From Sinohyriopsis cumingii (Eukaryota; Mollusca; Bivalvia; Unionida; Unionidae): DNA of 64,000 nt. Positions 35,799-46,988 of the stretch are shown here, in pieces (position 1 is the stretch's first letter; the number at the start of each line of letters is the position of its first letter). The notes under the pieces were generated by a model that worked only from the letters and a program-made list of their open reading frames with translations, searched no databases and was not told the DNA's origin. The DNA lies in NCBI GenBank assembly GCA_028554795.2, contig CM068827.1:74195244-74259243 (forward strand), read 5' to 3'. Position numbers and translations under genes: made by a program.

Positions 35799-36770
35799 CA
35801 TCAATTCATAGCTCTGCCTTTTTGGCTTTATTGATTTTGGACGTAGAGAAAAAATACGCGTGTGTGTGATAGGGAGTTTCACTTCATTTTATATCTTAAA
35901 ACAAAATGTAACTTATTTTATTTAATGATGTATGATATAAAATATGAATAATCTACTGATGTGTCCAAGTGACTCATTAATTCCACAGAAGGATAGTATT
36001 GGCAAATAGAGAATGCGTATTCGATTTTGTTTTCAACCATACATAGCTAGAATATATTTGTGTGTAAATTGCCATATTTTAACCTACAAAAATAATTTCT
36101 GCTTTAGTCTGTCCACAAGGTTACAGGACTATCAACTGGAAAAAAGTTAATACATGCTTGCACTATCATAAGAAGTACTTTATGAAAATGTGACTAATTT
36201 ACTAAATACCGTTGTCATTAGGGTATAGTAAATATAAGGGACACAATTCAAACAGGTCTAAGTTAGTGGATGACAAGGGCAACTACTCTGTGTCTAATGC
36301 TGGAAGACCTCACAGTACTAATTCAGTTCCCAAAGTAAAACCTATACAAACACAATGCTATTAAAATTCAGTAACATAAAATGGGTGAGTGCTCATGATC
36401 AAAACTATATTTATCAGTAAAGATGAAACCTGGATGTCAGCCTCTGTGTTGAGGAAGGGATATGAACCGCGGAATTTTCTGGACCTGCATGTGTTTGAAA
36501 CATGTGCTTTCAATTCCACACCAAAGAGTCAAGCGCTAATGTTTTTAATGAGTGTTCAAAACTCAAGACTGGTAAAGGACTGAAATTCCATCAATAAAGC
36601 AATGTCTCTATTTTTGTCACTTACAACTAGGATAAGCTCTCAAACGATTCATTTTCCTAAAACGTAACTTACATTATTAACCAATCTTGGTCAGCCAAAC
36701 CCATATATACTTTATTTTATGTTCACTCATCTCCAGGCTGGTTCACATTTTTCCATATCATTAGTACCGT
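35799..36770. other. No gene recognised
   Basis: AT-rich DNA. The 64-residue plus frame at 36389-36583 has no domain. Confidence 0.5.
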
Positions 36771-38213
36771 GTGTCAGGAAAAGACCATAGTACAGGAAAT
36801 GAGATTAGCACGTGTGGATACTGGGTACTAGAAACAGACGAGAGAACAAGACGTGACATTAAAATTTGGACCTAAAGAAATAAGACAAGTGGTATTATTT
36901 ATTTATGATAGGGCATGATTAAAAGTAAGATAGCTGTTTTCTTTTGTTTGAGTGGGTGGATAAATGTCATTTGCTTTAAGTGACAACCGCAAAACATCAC
37001 CGACAGATGAAACGTGTCAAAATGCCATTCCTCTCCGGAGAGCAACAAACATGCATATGAAATTGGGTTCAGTTTTATTTCTTTTCAGCTTGCCTATTGC
37101 ATTTAGAGCTTTTTATGGTTTGGTCTCATTGTCTTTTTATTTTCTTCTTCTAAATTTACCGATCGTAAGTTACGTCATGCAGGACTGGGTTTTATAGTCT
37201 CTAAACATTTATTAACAAAATTTAAAAAATATTAAATATTATAGGACTGACCTTTTCAATGTTACAATGAAAATGATCTTTCAAAAGGAAACTAAAAGCA
37301 AAACCTTGGGAGAAATTTTATACTTCACTGCTCCATGATCGGATTACATACAGAAAGTAAAGAACACATTTAAAATGTAAAATTCTGCTATCATTTTGTA
37401 TAAAAATGTGTTCATTTGGTTAATATATCACCTGTTGATTCCTTATAAATGATTAGCTTTTCTTTGAGAGAGTACTGATAACAATTATTAGAATTAAAAT
37501 ATCATGTTAATTTTTATTCTTTTACGAAATAAATATAATGACCCCCAGAAAATTCAATTGCCTTACGACTACAGTCTGTTGGAGGAACTTAGAGGAAAAG
37601 TGTAAGTGAATGGTCAGGGTTGGACTAAAAGGCAAGCGAATGGTCAAAGTAAGATGAAAAAAATGCAATCAAATGGTCATTTATATAAAAGAATTCACGA
37701 AATTGGCCAATGTTAGATGAAAAATACAAACGAATGTTAGTATTAGATGACAAAGCAAGTAAATGAGCAATGTTAGATGAAAGCTCAAACGAATTGTCCA
37801 AGTTTGATGAAAATTTCAAGCAAATGGTGAACGTTAGACGTAAAATGCAAGAGAATGATGAAAAGTTAGATGCAAAGTCCTAGCAAATGGTCCAAGTTAG
37901 TTGAATCATGCAAACTACTGGTCAATATCAGATGGATTTCAAGAAAATTGTCAAAGTTAAGTGAAAAATGCAGAGGACATCAATATGACACACATGAACC
38001 TATACACATCTACCGGATCTCTTTTTCTATACCAAAGCGACCTATTTATTGTATTCTTTCTTTGGTTGGGCGGTAATTCAATACAAGCCGGTTTTAGCTT
38101 GAACCTGTTCAAGGCCGAACGATAAATTCGTTTCAAATATTAGCCTTTTATTCAAAAGGATACACTCGGGTAAGTTAGTAAGTTAGAACCTCGAGTATGC
38201 ATGTATCATCTTC
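36771..38213 (+). repeat. Duplicated TLR 5' flank, distal copy
   Basis: Begins 'gtgtcaggaaaagaccatag' and ends 'atgcatgtatcatcttc'. The same ordered blocks reappear at 38214-39115: the 'accatagtacaggaaatg' block, the 'gtttgagtgggtgga' block with 'aaacatcaccgacaga', the gttagatgaaaa minisatellite, and the 'ggtaattcaatacaagc..gttttagcttgaacct' block. Both copies run into 'cctcgagtatgcatgtatca'. The distal copy has extra sequence at about 37060-37580. Confidence 0.85.
37590..37990 (+). repeat. Degenerate ~31-33-bp minisatellite
   Basis: Repeats of roughly 'gttagatgaaaaatgcaagc' plus gaatggtcaaa, with many substitutions and small indels; around 11-12 units. A second block of the same unit lies in the proximal copy at 38645-38850. 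Frames on minus 37625-37819 merely translate the repeat (SSN.D.S.. pattern). Confidence 0.85.
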
Positions 38214-39115
38214 GTGTGTCCGGAAGAGACCATAGTACAGGAAATGTGATTAACACGTGTGGATACTGCGCAAAAGAAACAGACGAGAGAACAAGACGTG
38301 ACATTCAAATTTGGACCTAAAGAAATAAGACAAGTGTTATTATTTATCTTATTTATCTTATGATAGGGCATGATTAAAGGTACAATAGCTGTTTCCTTTG
38401 TTTGAGTGGGTGGACAGATGTCATTTGCTTGAAGTGACAACCGCAAAACATCACCGACAGACCCAACGTGTCAAAAGTCATTCCTCTAGGGATAACAAAC
38501 GAATTGTCCAAATTATGATAGGGCATGATTAAAGGTACAATAGCTGTTTCCTTTGTTTGAGTGGGTGGACAGATGTCATTTGCTTGAAGTGACAACCGCA
38601 AAACATCACCGACAGACCCAACGTGTCAAAAGTCATTCCTCTAGGGATAACAAACGAATTGTCCAAATTAGATGAAAATTGCAAGCGAATGGTGAACGTT
38701 AGACGAAAACTGCAAGAGAATGATGAAAAGTCAGATGAAAAGTCCAAGCGAATGGTCCAAGTTAGTTTGAAACGTGCAAACGACTGGTCAATATGAGATG
38801 GAAATGCAAGAAAATTGTCAAAATTGCGTGAAAAAAGCAGAGGACTTCAATATGACACACACCTTACGAACATATAGTCTCCTACCGATCCTGCGGATCC
38901 TCTTAGTCTATACCAAAGCGTAGCTACTGTATTGTTTCGTTTTTTGGAGCGGTAATTCAATACAAGCTGGTTTTAGCTTGAACCTCTTCATGTATGTAAC
39001 TAGGAACATATTTAAAAGGACAAACGATGAATTCGTTTCAAATATTAGCCTTTTATTCAAAAGGATACACTCGGCTCAGTTAGAACCTCGAGTATGCATG
39101 TATCATCTTCATAAG
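38214..39115 (+). repeat. Duplicated TLR 5' flank, proximal copy
   Basis: Starts 'gtgtccggaagagaccatag' and ends about 75 bp before the TLR ATG. It carries all blocks of the distal copy plus an internal perfect 155-bp tandem duplication. Because it ends so close to the coding start, the duplicated DNA probably contains the TLR promoter region. No clear TATA box was pinned down. Confidence 0.85.
38361..38670 (+). repeat. 155-bp tandem duplication, two identical copies
   Basis: 38361-38515 and 38516-38670, both starting 'tgatagggcatgattaaagg' and ending 'gaattgtccaaatta'. No difference seen by eye. The identity implies a very recent event or an assembly error. Confidence 0.95.
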
Positions 39116-39192
39116 TACGAATTTGTTTCTTTCTGATCAGTGAAATTCTCAACACACATACAAACAACGCACTAAATCGAACTGTGTTTGAA

Positions 39193-41304
39193 ATGATTGG
39201 CGTATTAACACTTCTTCTTCTTGCTTTCCTTCATTTTTCCCTCGGCTATCATGAATGCCAATCAGAAATGCCGAAATTAGCCGAAACGTTGCGTTTGTAT
39301 AACACTGAGGTTGAATATATAAGTGTGGAAGGGGAATCAGTTGTAATGAGAGTTGATAACAGTTCCAGTGAGAATGATTCACTGCAGTTAATACATCAAT
39401 ACGGTGTTATGGCATCCTTTCCAGCCAATATATGTAAATACACAACGTTAGTAAAAATTGATTTGTTGGAAAACAACATTAGGTACATTAGCAATATATC
39501 GTGTCTGATACGTCTCGAGATTCTAAATTTGAAAGGAAATGATTTGAGGAGTCTTTTAAATACAACGTTTGTGGGCCTGAAACAATTGATAGGTCTGGAC
39601 GTTTCAGAAAATAAAATTATGGAAATAGAACCATATGCATTAGTTGGTCTGGACCTGAACATCTCATATATGAACGCAAGTAGCAACAGTCTCACATCAG
39701 TAGATATCACCAACATAGTAATGAGCGGACCGTTCTGTATCAGGGACTTTAGCAATAATCAGGTGAGCGAATTAACAAATTTGTTGGATATTGTCTTTGA
39801 TACAAATAAAACGTACGGTCCTGGATTGGTGAAACTGAAAGATAATCCATTTTTAACATGGCCGGAGTTCGATAAGCTTGGCGTTCCAAATTTAGTTCAG
39901 CTTGGTGCTCTCTATGACCTTGCTTTTAATTTTCAGGGTGCTAATTTCACATGTGACTGCAAAATGGAACCATTTCTCAGTCTTGCCGAAGAAGTGATCC
40001 AAAGAATTTGGACAAATGTGTATGATGTTAATTGCACTAACCCGCCTAGCTTGAAAGGCCTTTCAATAGTGAACTTGACAAAGAATGGTCATTTGGATGA
40101 ATTTGTGTGTCCCATCAACGTTGAAAAAGGCTGCCCACTTAGATGTAACTGTACAGAACAGCCTAAAAAAAGCAGGTTAACAGTCGACTGCCAACACGTT
40201 GGCTTAACTAAACTTCCTGATCATCTGCCAAAAACTTCGTTTTCATATGAATTATATGTGTGTAATAATAACATATCTGTATTAGATGCAAGGGATTATT
40301 TGAAAAATGTTTCCGTTCTAATGATCTGCAATAACGAGCTTCAAAGAATAGATGTAGCAGCAATAGACGTGTTAAAGAATATCACTAATCTGTCTCTGGC
40401 AAATAACGGGGGATTTCTACAAAGCCTACCCAAATCTATTCAGTATCTACCTAATAATTCGTTGGATTTACGTAATTTAATCATCTTCTGTGACTGTGAC
40501 ACCATCTGGGTATCCGAATGGTTGCAGTTTCGCCAAGTGGATTCGGACACTGTCTACTGCCATACAGAAAGTTACGGCCGTTTAAAAGCCATTGATTTCA
40601 AACACGTTCATGGAGATAAATGTAAAGTAAAAGATTTTACAACCATGATCATAAGCATCTGCATTGCTGTCGTTTCAATACTTATCATATTGACTACTGT
40701 GATAAGTTACAAATTTCGGTACGAACTTAGAATTTTACTACGAAGACAAGACAATTCCGTATGTGAATTCAAATACGATGTTTATATATCCTTTGATGAG
40801 AACAACGATCGCTTATTCACATGGGTGAAAAAAATCCTCGTGCCTTATTTGGATAATTGCGGCTATCGTACTTACCTTCCAGTGAGAGACTCTCGGCCGG
40901 GAGACATTATTGAGGAAGATGCTCAAAATGTACTACACGAGACGAGGTGTTTTCTTGTCATAGTGTCATCCAGTTATCTTTGCCAGCAGGGTCGACCGCG
41001 GACCGAGATTGAATGGAAGTATGCCTGGGACCTGTATGTCAGGGACAAATATAGGAAAATCGTAATGATCAACTTTGACCACCTACCTGCGAGCCGTGTA
41101 GATTCCCCGAAAATCAAGGCTTTTATCAGGGTAAGGAAGGCGCTTGACTTCAAAAACAGAGACGGGATGCATCTTAATGACATAGCCAGAGCGGTCGGAC
41201 ACAAAAGAAGAATTAATCGACCGTGTGTTCCGCGTTCTGCGTTCCGAGCCATAGTGTTAAGGCACAGACCTAGAGTAAACATTGAACTATCTGATCTTGC
41301 GTGA
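39193..41304 (+). CDS. Toll-like receptor, intronless, multiple-cysteine-cluster type
   Basis: A 703-residue type I membrane receptor. The first ATG is at 39193; an in-frame GTG at 39184 lies upstream but is not a likely eukaryotic start. Visible order: signal peptide (residues 1-18), LRRs (about 60-245), LRRCT with FTCDC (251-310), LRRNT GCPLRCNC (312-350), short second LRR block (350-430), second LRRCT CDCDTIWVSEWL (431-478). A transmembrane helix (483-505) and a TIR domain (about 523-670) follow. The TIR has box 1 YDVYISF, BB loop RDSRPGD and the CFLVIVSSSYL strand. The FW of box 3 is not evident (ALDF instead). The two-LRRCT layout is that of protostome and Drosophila Toll-type receptors. 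By family it senses ligands and recruits MyD88-like adaptors through the TIR domain; the ligand is unknown. No splice sites interrupt the frame. Confidence 0.97.
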   Translation: MIGVLTLLLLAFLHFSLGYHECQSEMPKLAETLRLYNTEVEYISVEGESVVMRVDNSSSENDSLQLIHQYGVMASFPANICKYTTLVKIDLLENNIRYISNISCLIRLEILNLKGNDLRSLLNTTFVGLKQLIGLDVSENKIMEIEPYALVGLDLNISYMNASSNSLTSVDITNIVMSGPFCIRDFSNNQVSELTNLLDIVFDTNKTYGPGLVKLKDNPFLTWPEFDKLGVPNLVQLGALYDLAFNFQGANFTCDCKMEPFLSLAEEVIQRIWTNVYDVNCTNPPSLKGLSIVNLTKNGHLDEFVCPINVEKGCPLRCNCTEQPKKSRLTVDCQHVGLTKLPDHLPKTSFSYELYVCNNNISVLDARDYLKNVSVLMICNNELQRIDVAAIDVLKNITNLSLANNGGFLQSLPKSIQYLPNNSLDLRNLIIFCDCDTIWVSEWLQFRQVDSDTVYCHTESYGRLKAIDFKHVHGDKCKVKDFTTMIISICIAVVSILIILTTVISYKFRYELRILLRRQDNSVCEFKYDVYISFDENNDRLFTWVKKILVPYLDNCGYRTYLPVRDSRPGDIIEEDAQNVLHETRCFLVIVSSSYLCQQGRPRTEIEWKYAWDLYVRDKYRKIVMINFDHLPASRVDSPKIKAFIRVRKALDFKNRDGMHLNDIARAVGHKRRINRPCVPRSAFRAIVLRHRPRVNIELSDLA

Positions 41305-41760
41305 GTATTCGTGAGCTATAAAACTGATGGTATGCCAGAAGACCGTGACAATGCCGAAAACAACACTTCGTGCTACAACCCACGGAATCGTATCATTAAA
41401 AAAATTTCACATATTGTATATCTTTTGATGATGAGTTTGAGCTAGAATTGTATCCAAAATTCACAAACAAAACGTAATATTTTATTGAGATGATGGTTGG
41501 CGTTGAGATCTGTTTTGGTGGAGAAGATCCCGAACTTTTAAATATGTGCTGTTTGTTTAAAAAATATGAATATGTATTTTCAGGATATTTTGGAAAATTA
41601 CTTGTATTGTGCGTTAGTCATTGCCAAACTTTGCAGGCAATACGGATAAAAAATTTTTTTTTTGTTTTTTTTTGGCGCAATGGTTATTTCTTGTACATCA
41701 GTACGTTAAATTGTATTTGCCTTAATATTTCCATCATCAATATGGCAAGGATGGATACCA
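41305..41760. other. TLR 3' flank, no feature fixed
   Basis: No canonical AATAAA close to the TLR stop was recognised. The 109-residue plus frame at 41490-41819 runs into SINE sequence and is rejected. Confidence 0.4.
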
Positions 41761-41767
41761 TACGTGT

Positions 41768-41965
41768 TGTCCTGTCTGCGTGGGTTCGAGTTTCGGGTTC
41801 GGCCAATGTGGGTATGTGAGAAAGCTTGGCAGTAGCTTCTTGTGGGTCGGTGGTTCTTTCCGGAGTTTTTCTGGGTTCTTCCTCGACCATTAATACTGGT
41901 CGCCATATATAGCCTATCCTACACTGAAAGGTAGAGTTAAACCCTGCAACAACAACAGCAATACT
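41768..41965 (+). repeat. tRNA-derived SINE (GTTGTTGT-tail family), 5' truncated
   Basis: B-box-like gggttcgagtttcgg is followed by 'ggccaatgtgggtatgtgag' and aaagcttggcagtagcttct, then 'ggtggttctttcc..ttcttcc..accattaatactggtcgcc' and an 'aaccctgcaacaacaacagc' end. The same body occurs in inverse orientation at 60964-61196 and 61283-61532. The A-box half of the head is lost here. Confidence 0.85.
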
Positions 41966-42199
41966 TGTTGTCCATTCCCATGCTTATTCAGCCATGCTGA
42001 TCAAGCTAGTTTTAATAACTGCGTTATGGCGTAGAGCACGCTAATTTGATGATCGGAGCTTTCCGAAATGGTTGAAATCTATATGACCAAAGTCATATAA
42101 TTCCACCGGTGACTCGAAGAAGTAACAATATTATTTCTTCGATTTCGCTAGTCTCCATTATCGATGTCTTAGAATACTGATATACTTTTCCTTTCATAT

Positions 42200-42600
42200 T
42201 ATTATCCAGTACTGTTTTGGGTTGGTGTTCATCCCACATGCATCTGTATACAACGATCATCGAACTGTTGACAGCGTAAATCCATATACAACAGCCGGTC
42301 TGGATCTATGCTGTCCGTGTTACTTACTTGTTCCACATTTTGCTCTCCTTGTTATTTCAGGCCAATAGACTTTGATGATCATGCACCAGCAGATCAGGGT
42401 CTGTTCAATCCATTCTACTTATTTAGGTCAAATTTGTAATATTTGTTATCGCAGGCATACAGTGTTGATTTTTAGGAGAAGCCTATCACACGATGCCAGA
42501 TCTGAATATGCGTTTTCGTTTTACTTATCATAATCAACGTTTTTGTCTACTTCTTATATCAGGCCGATATTATAGAGTTTCATGGTCAACGATTTTCTAT
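42200..42600 (+). repeat. ~100-bp repeat units with conserved 'ttatttcagg' borders
   Basis: Units read approximately '(t)tatttcaggccaatagact' + ttgatgatcatgc + accagcagatcagggtctg and are repeated about four times with strong divergence. The same family occupies 52030-53080. Each unit begins after an acceptor-like polypyrimidine-CAG, so they could be relics of duplicated exons. The translations (such as DDQ.YHA.PDL.L) match no family I know. Confidence 0.6.
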
Positions 42601-43115
42601 AACGCATTCCTTCTTTGACTATATCCCAGTTGAACACTTGAAAATCTCCATTAGAAAAAAATATTGGATTGTAAGAAAAACTGTATATTTTCTGAAAATT
42701 TATTTCAATGAATGATTTATCATAGCTTTCATCTGTCTATAAAACCTTTGCACACAGTTCCAGTGTTGTCTTTCACATACCTGAATTGTACGTCAATAGG
42801 TTGTAACTATATCCCTGTTTTATACAAGCACTCTTTTATTTATAGATTTGAATCCGTTCTTTTATTATGTCTCGACATTACACAATCATCACAGCCAATT
42901 AAGTCGTAATCATTATGTTGAAGCATAGTATTTCTGAAACAGGTTAGAGTTCAGTATTTGAACTTTTGAAAACTCTTACGAGATACTTCAACAAGCTTTT
43001 AAAATGCATTTGGGCATGTGTTTGCTTTGAAATTCAACTATATAATTGCTTTCTTTCAAGTGTACTTCCTATGGTAAGTAGTTGTATAATGTCTTCCAAA
43101 TGTAGACAATGCGCA
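42601..43115. other. No gene recognised
   Basis: AT-rich anonymous DNA; the 65-residue frame at 42712-42909 is unsupported. Confidence 0.5.
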
Positions 43116-43116
43116 C

Positions 43117-43117
<1 letters not shown>

Positions 43118-43159
<42 letters not shown>

Positions 43160-43197
43160 TGTGTGTGTGTTTCTTTGTGTGTGTGTGTGTGTGTTTA
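43118..43197. repeat. (GT)n microsatellite with TTT/TTCTTT interruptions
   Basis: About 80 bases of GT dinucleotides in three blocks. The 106-residue ORF across it is a VCVCVC repeat translation. Confidence 0.97.
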
Positions 43198-43429
43198 TTA
43201 TTTATTGTTGTAAATTGGTGAAATTCATGAGTTTACACACGAACAAAAGCGGACAACCCTTGAACCATACAAAACATGATTTGTAGAAAGGTCCACGTTT
43301 ACACACTTGGTGCTTGTGTCGTGATATTGGAATGTATCTTTCCTCCAAGGCTTTATACTCCCTTTAGAGATTTTGATTAGGTGCTAATAATAATTTTTCA
43401 TACTCGTAGAAGGTATTCAGGAAAATTTT

Positions 43430-44640
43430 GTTCATGAGTAACCCGGACTCAATTCTGTGACCCATGGTCAGTTAATTTGTGTACAGGTCAGCCTCTCCAA
43501 AGGCCGCAAGTTAGCTTAATACAAGAACTTCACCGTAAATTTATATTTAGAACATTTTAAATTAACACATAATTCATGAGGATATGTACACAATGGAAAG
43601 TTCAGTACAAACAAAAGAAGGCAATTTATAGACTAATAAAAGTGTAATATGATTTATCATCCTGTGGAGGAACTGACTGACAGACACGCAGGACTGGAGA
43701 ATACTAAGTGTGCATTACTATTAGTATAAAATAAAAATGGAACAAAAATGCATCGGAAGCTAGGAGTACTGGCACTGAGTGGGGAAGCTAACAACTCCCT
43801 TAAACACATACCAGAGGAACATGAAAAGCAAAATAGAAGTCTGAAAATGTATTGCTGCGAATGGAATCAAATGTTCACTAAAAAATAATTTCAAAACTTT
43901 TAACTTAGAAAAACATCAAAACTGAGATTTGTAGAAATAACATTTTTTAAACATAAATGGTGAAATAAGCTTTTCATCATAATATGTTTAGATTATGAGG
44001 AACAGACTGGCGTAGAAATGTTGCTGATGTTGAAAGTGATGTACATCTGAAATATCAAAACATGTGTTTTGATGCATGACCTTATTTGTGAACGCTATCT
44101 TATACCTTTGAGTAAATGTATGGAATCACGGGTCTGTCACCTTGATTGCTGTATTATCAATTAACAATAAATATGTTACCTGAACAATGATATTAATACT
44201 GAGGTCTTCCTTTAATTAGCTGTAGGGTTAATGATCCATTCGGTGTTCAAACTGTACCAAAATACACAAAGTACACTAACGTCCTGAAAATAAACCGTTC
44301 ATGAAAGACCTAATGATGATTATTGTCAGTTTTATTTGCAGGAAAAAGTGAGTCCTTGTTGTCTATGATGTCGCACTGTGTGAAGTGCCAGTTGTTTTTA
44401 ATAATTGTATTAGTTCTTAATTCTAATTAATACCTTTATATTGTTTAAGTATGACCCTTCTCTTTGATGTCCCATTTCCCCTGTCTGCTTGTTTTGTGTC
44501 GATAATTACACTCGTACTTTGCTTTAACTGATAGTTCAAACTACTTATGTAAATATATCCTAATTGTCCGTGTTGTAAAATTGTCTCCAATCTTCACATT
44601 TTGGTCGAACGGTGCGTCCTCAGTTTTAAATGATTGTTGA
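43430..44640 (+). repeat. Diverged tandem duplicate, left copy
   Basis: Shared ordered blocks with 44870-46494: 'gtgaccca..gt..cagcctctc' (43458/44883), 'acctgaaatatc...gatgcatga(c/t)cttattt' (44047/45755), 'attatcaattaacaat' (44153/45825) and 'ccttgttgtc(t/c)atgatg' (44351/46118). Divergence is high (perhaps 25-35%), so this is an old duplication of about 1.5-1.7 kb. Confidence 0.55.
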
Positions 44641-44869
44641 GACAATTTATGGAAATATTACATGATTGCCCGTAATGAACCATAGCTTACATTCTCGAAT
44701 CTTCGCTAGCAAAGTTTCAGATATGTTAATCCCGTCCACACCTTGGTGGATCGAGCAGATATTTCTGGAATCAGATTACAATTATTAGTTAGAATTTGAG
44801 CATTATGGTATGACTGAGTGTGTATCTCAGCGACAGTGGACAGTGAGTAACGAGACATCGATGATGATC

Positions 44870-46494
44870 CGGTAGTGAAATCTGTGACCCAATGTACGGT
44901 GCTTTGTTTATTGCCCAGCCTCTCAAACAATGCCTGATAACTTATGAAAAGAACTTTACTGTGAGGTCATCATTGAAGGTACTTTAGAATGAGATATGAT
45001 TTATTATCATTTGGACACAAAAGAAAGTTCAGTACTGAGAAACAAATGTAGAGAATATGTAGGAAAATTAATTGTGTTCTGATTCCTTCTGTGCTTGGGT
45101 CTATAAATTTCATTGGATGAGGCGGCAATCCACCTCATCCAATCAAAATTATATTGTTCGAATTTGAACACTTATCCTGCATGATCGAGACAAGGAGATC
45201 ACATAACTTGACTGGACTCAAAAATAAGCAAATTTCCACTGCCGGTACGTGTTTGCACAAATACCTTTCACTCAAAGACACATGTAGTGACTTCACATTG
45301 GTAGTAGTCACACTTTCGATGTTAAACTTATAAAGTATCCTTTTGAAGTAAATTGCCTCCGATGTACAATACACCATTGTTTAGTTGGAATTAAATACTA
45401 AGCGAGGCAACTCATGAAATAGATGTCGTTGGAACAAAGCTTTAAAATAGCTACTAAATCCAACAAGGTGTAGATAGGGTTAACACATCGGAACCTTGGC
45501 TAGCGAAAATGACATTCTCGATGTATCTGTAAATTATTAAGCACGTCTTTCGTTTTTCAAGATACTATAAATGTGTATTTAATAACCAGAGAAGTTAACA
45601 AACTTTATTTCTAATAAATATAATATAAAATTAATACGATGAAAATAGTATAAGTGCAATAATAATAATAATGATAATCAGATTGAAATGCCATGAATGA
45701 TATAATGATTTTATGTTTTCTGAAACGGGCTGATAGTATAAATTTTTAATCACACCTGAAATATCACAAAAGACATTCTGATGCATGATCTTATTTATAC
45801 ACAGGCTATCACATTACTGTATGAATTAGCAATTAACAATTGATGTACTACATAAGGAAGGGATAATCATGTTGTGATCATCATTTGTTTCTGGAAAGGA
45901 TCTAGGATTATACAGCAAATCACTATTACATCGGTTTGCACTATCGTCTAAATATGAACTGTCCATGTAAGACTTCGTGTGGGTTTTTTTACACTTTAAT
46001 TTGCAAGTAAATGGGAATTGCAATTATTCACAGCGTAACATTGTCCACATCTCCGTGGTTTTATCAGTAGTGCGCGTCTTTAGTTTTTATTGATAGCTCG
46101 GACTAGATGTGTAAACATGAATTCCTTGTCCATGATGTACCAATGTCCAGATTCTCCAGGTTCTTGTTAATAGTGTGTGTCCTTAATATGCATTGACAGT
46201 TCAGATTACATTTCTAAACATGTATTAGGTGTCCATGACGCACGAATTTCTACAGTCTCCTTGATTTCGTTCATAGTGTGCGTCCTTAGATTGTATTCAT
46301 AGTTCAGACTAGATGTGCAAACATGTCCACGTTGTCCATATTGTACCAGTGGTCACAGTCCCACTGTTCGTGTTACTATTGTGCGTCGCTAATATGTATT
46401 GATAGTTCAGACTATGTCCTCGTTGTCAATGATATACGAATTTCCAGTCTCCTTGATTGTATTAATAGTGTGCGTACTTAGTTTGCATTGATAG
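44870..46494 (+). repeat. Diverged tandem duplicate, right copy
   Basis: See the left copy at 43430-44640. This copy ends in the 103-bp array and is abruptly followed by the CACTGG transposon at 46495. Small minus-strand ORFs (44706-44930, 45135-45377) are not conserved between the copies. Confidence 0.55.
46050..46494 (+). repeat. 103-bp tandem repeat, about 4.3 copies
   Basis: Unit anchors 'tagtgtgcgtccttag' fall at about 46071, 46174, 46277, 46380 and 46469 (last spacing 89). Each unit continues 'tattgatagttcagacta', 'aacatgtcc', 'tgtccatgatgtac' and 'ccagtctccttg'. The array ends exactly at the left terminus of the next transposon. On the right of that element the sequence does not resume the unit clearly. 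Confidence 0.88.
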
Positions 46495-46756
46495 CACTGG
46501 TCAACAGTGAAATCATTACTGACTTGAAAAGGCCCTAATCTGTAGTATTTTGGTGTGCCGAACACGAATATAACCGTGAAAAATTTGTATTGGCTCTCGT
46601 TTTGAAGATATTCATATACCTCATTTTCTATGTTTCACTGTGTAAATTTCTCCAGTAGGACTGCAGCAACATCCGGAATAATGATGTAACATTGCATAAT
46701 ACCATCATGCTCACATCATCCACAGTTGATTGCATCATTTTCTGATGCAATGCAGT

Positions 46757-46870
46757 ACTAATGCCATGCGGCTGCTGAAGTAAGTTGACGTCAGCAGTGT
46801 ACTATACATGTGTAGGCCTATTATACTAATGCCAGGCGGCTGCTGAAGCTGACGTAAGCAGTGTACTATA
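46757..46870 (+). repeat. ~67-bp imperfect direct repeat in transposon promoter
   Basis: 'actaatgccatgcggctgct' + gaagtaagttgacgtcagcagtgtacta (46757-46803) recurs as 'actaatgccaggcggctgct' + gaagctgacgtaagcagtgtacta (46825-46870). A perfect CRE palindrome TGACGTCA lies at 46786-46793 in the first repeat and a mutated TGACGTAA in the second. Confidence 0.88.
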
Positions 46871-46875
46871 TAAAG
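46867..46875 (+). promoter_or_regulatory. TATA box of the transposon gene
   Basis: TATATAAAG, 114 bp upstream of the ATG at 46989, predicting transcription start near 46900. With the CRE-like repeats just upstream this is a coherent promoter for the element's gene. Confidence 0.65.
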
Positions 46876-46988
46876 CCCAATCAGATAGGTTCAGCATTTA
46901 AAATGTTTTAGACGTTGTGCGAGACAGTTCAAGTTACTGTTACATAAAACTTATTATTTTATCCATTTACGTACAATAAAGAACAGTA

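Noticed and set aside
38183-38747. Minus ORFs sharing MRLSLQANDICPPT...
   Set aside because: Shadow frames of the 155-bp duplication and the TLR flank repeat.
39184-39192. Start of the TLR at 39184
   Set aside because: That codon is GTG; the first ATG in frame is at 39193 and leads straight into a signal peptide.
41684-41906. Minus and plus ORFs near 41.7-41.9 kb, also 61323-61541
   Set aside because: Translations of tRNA-derived SINE sequence.
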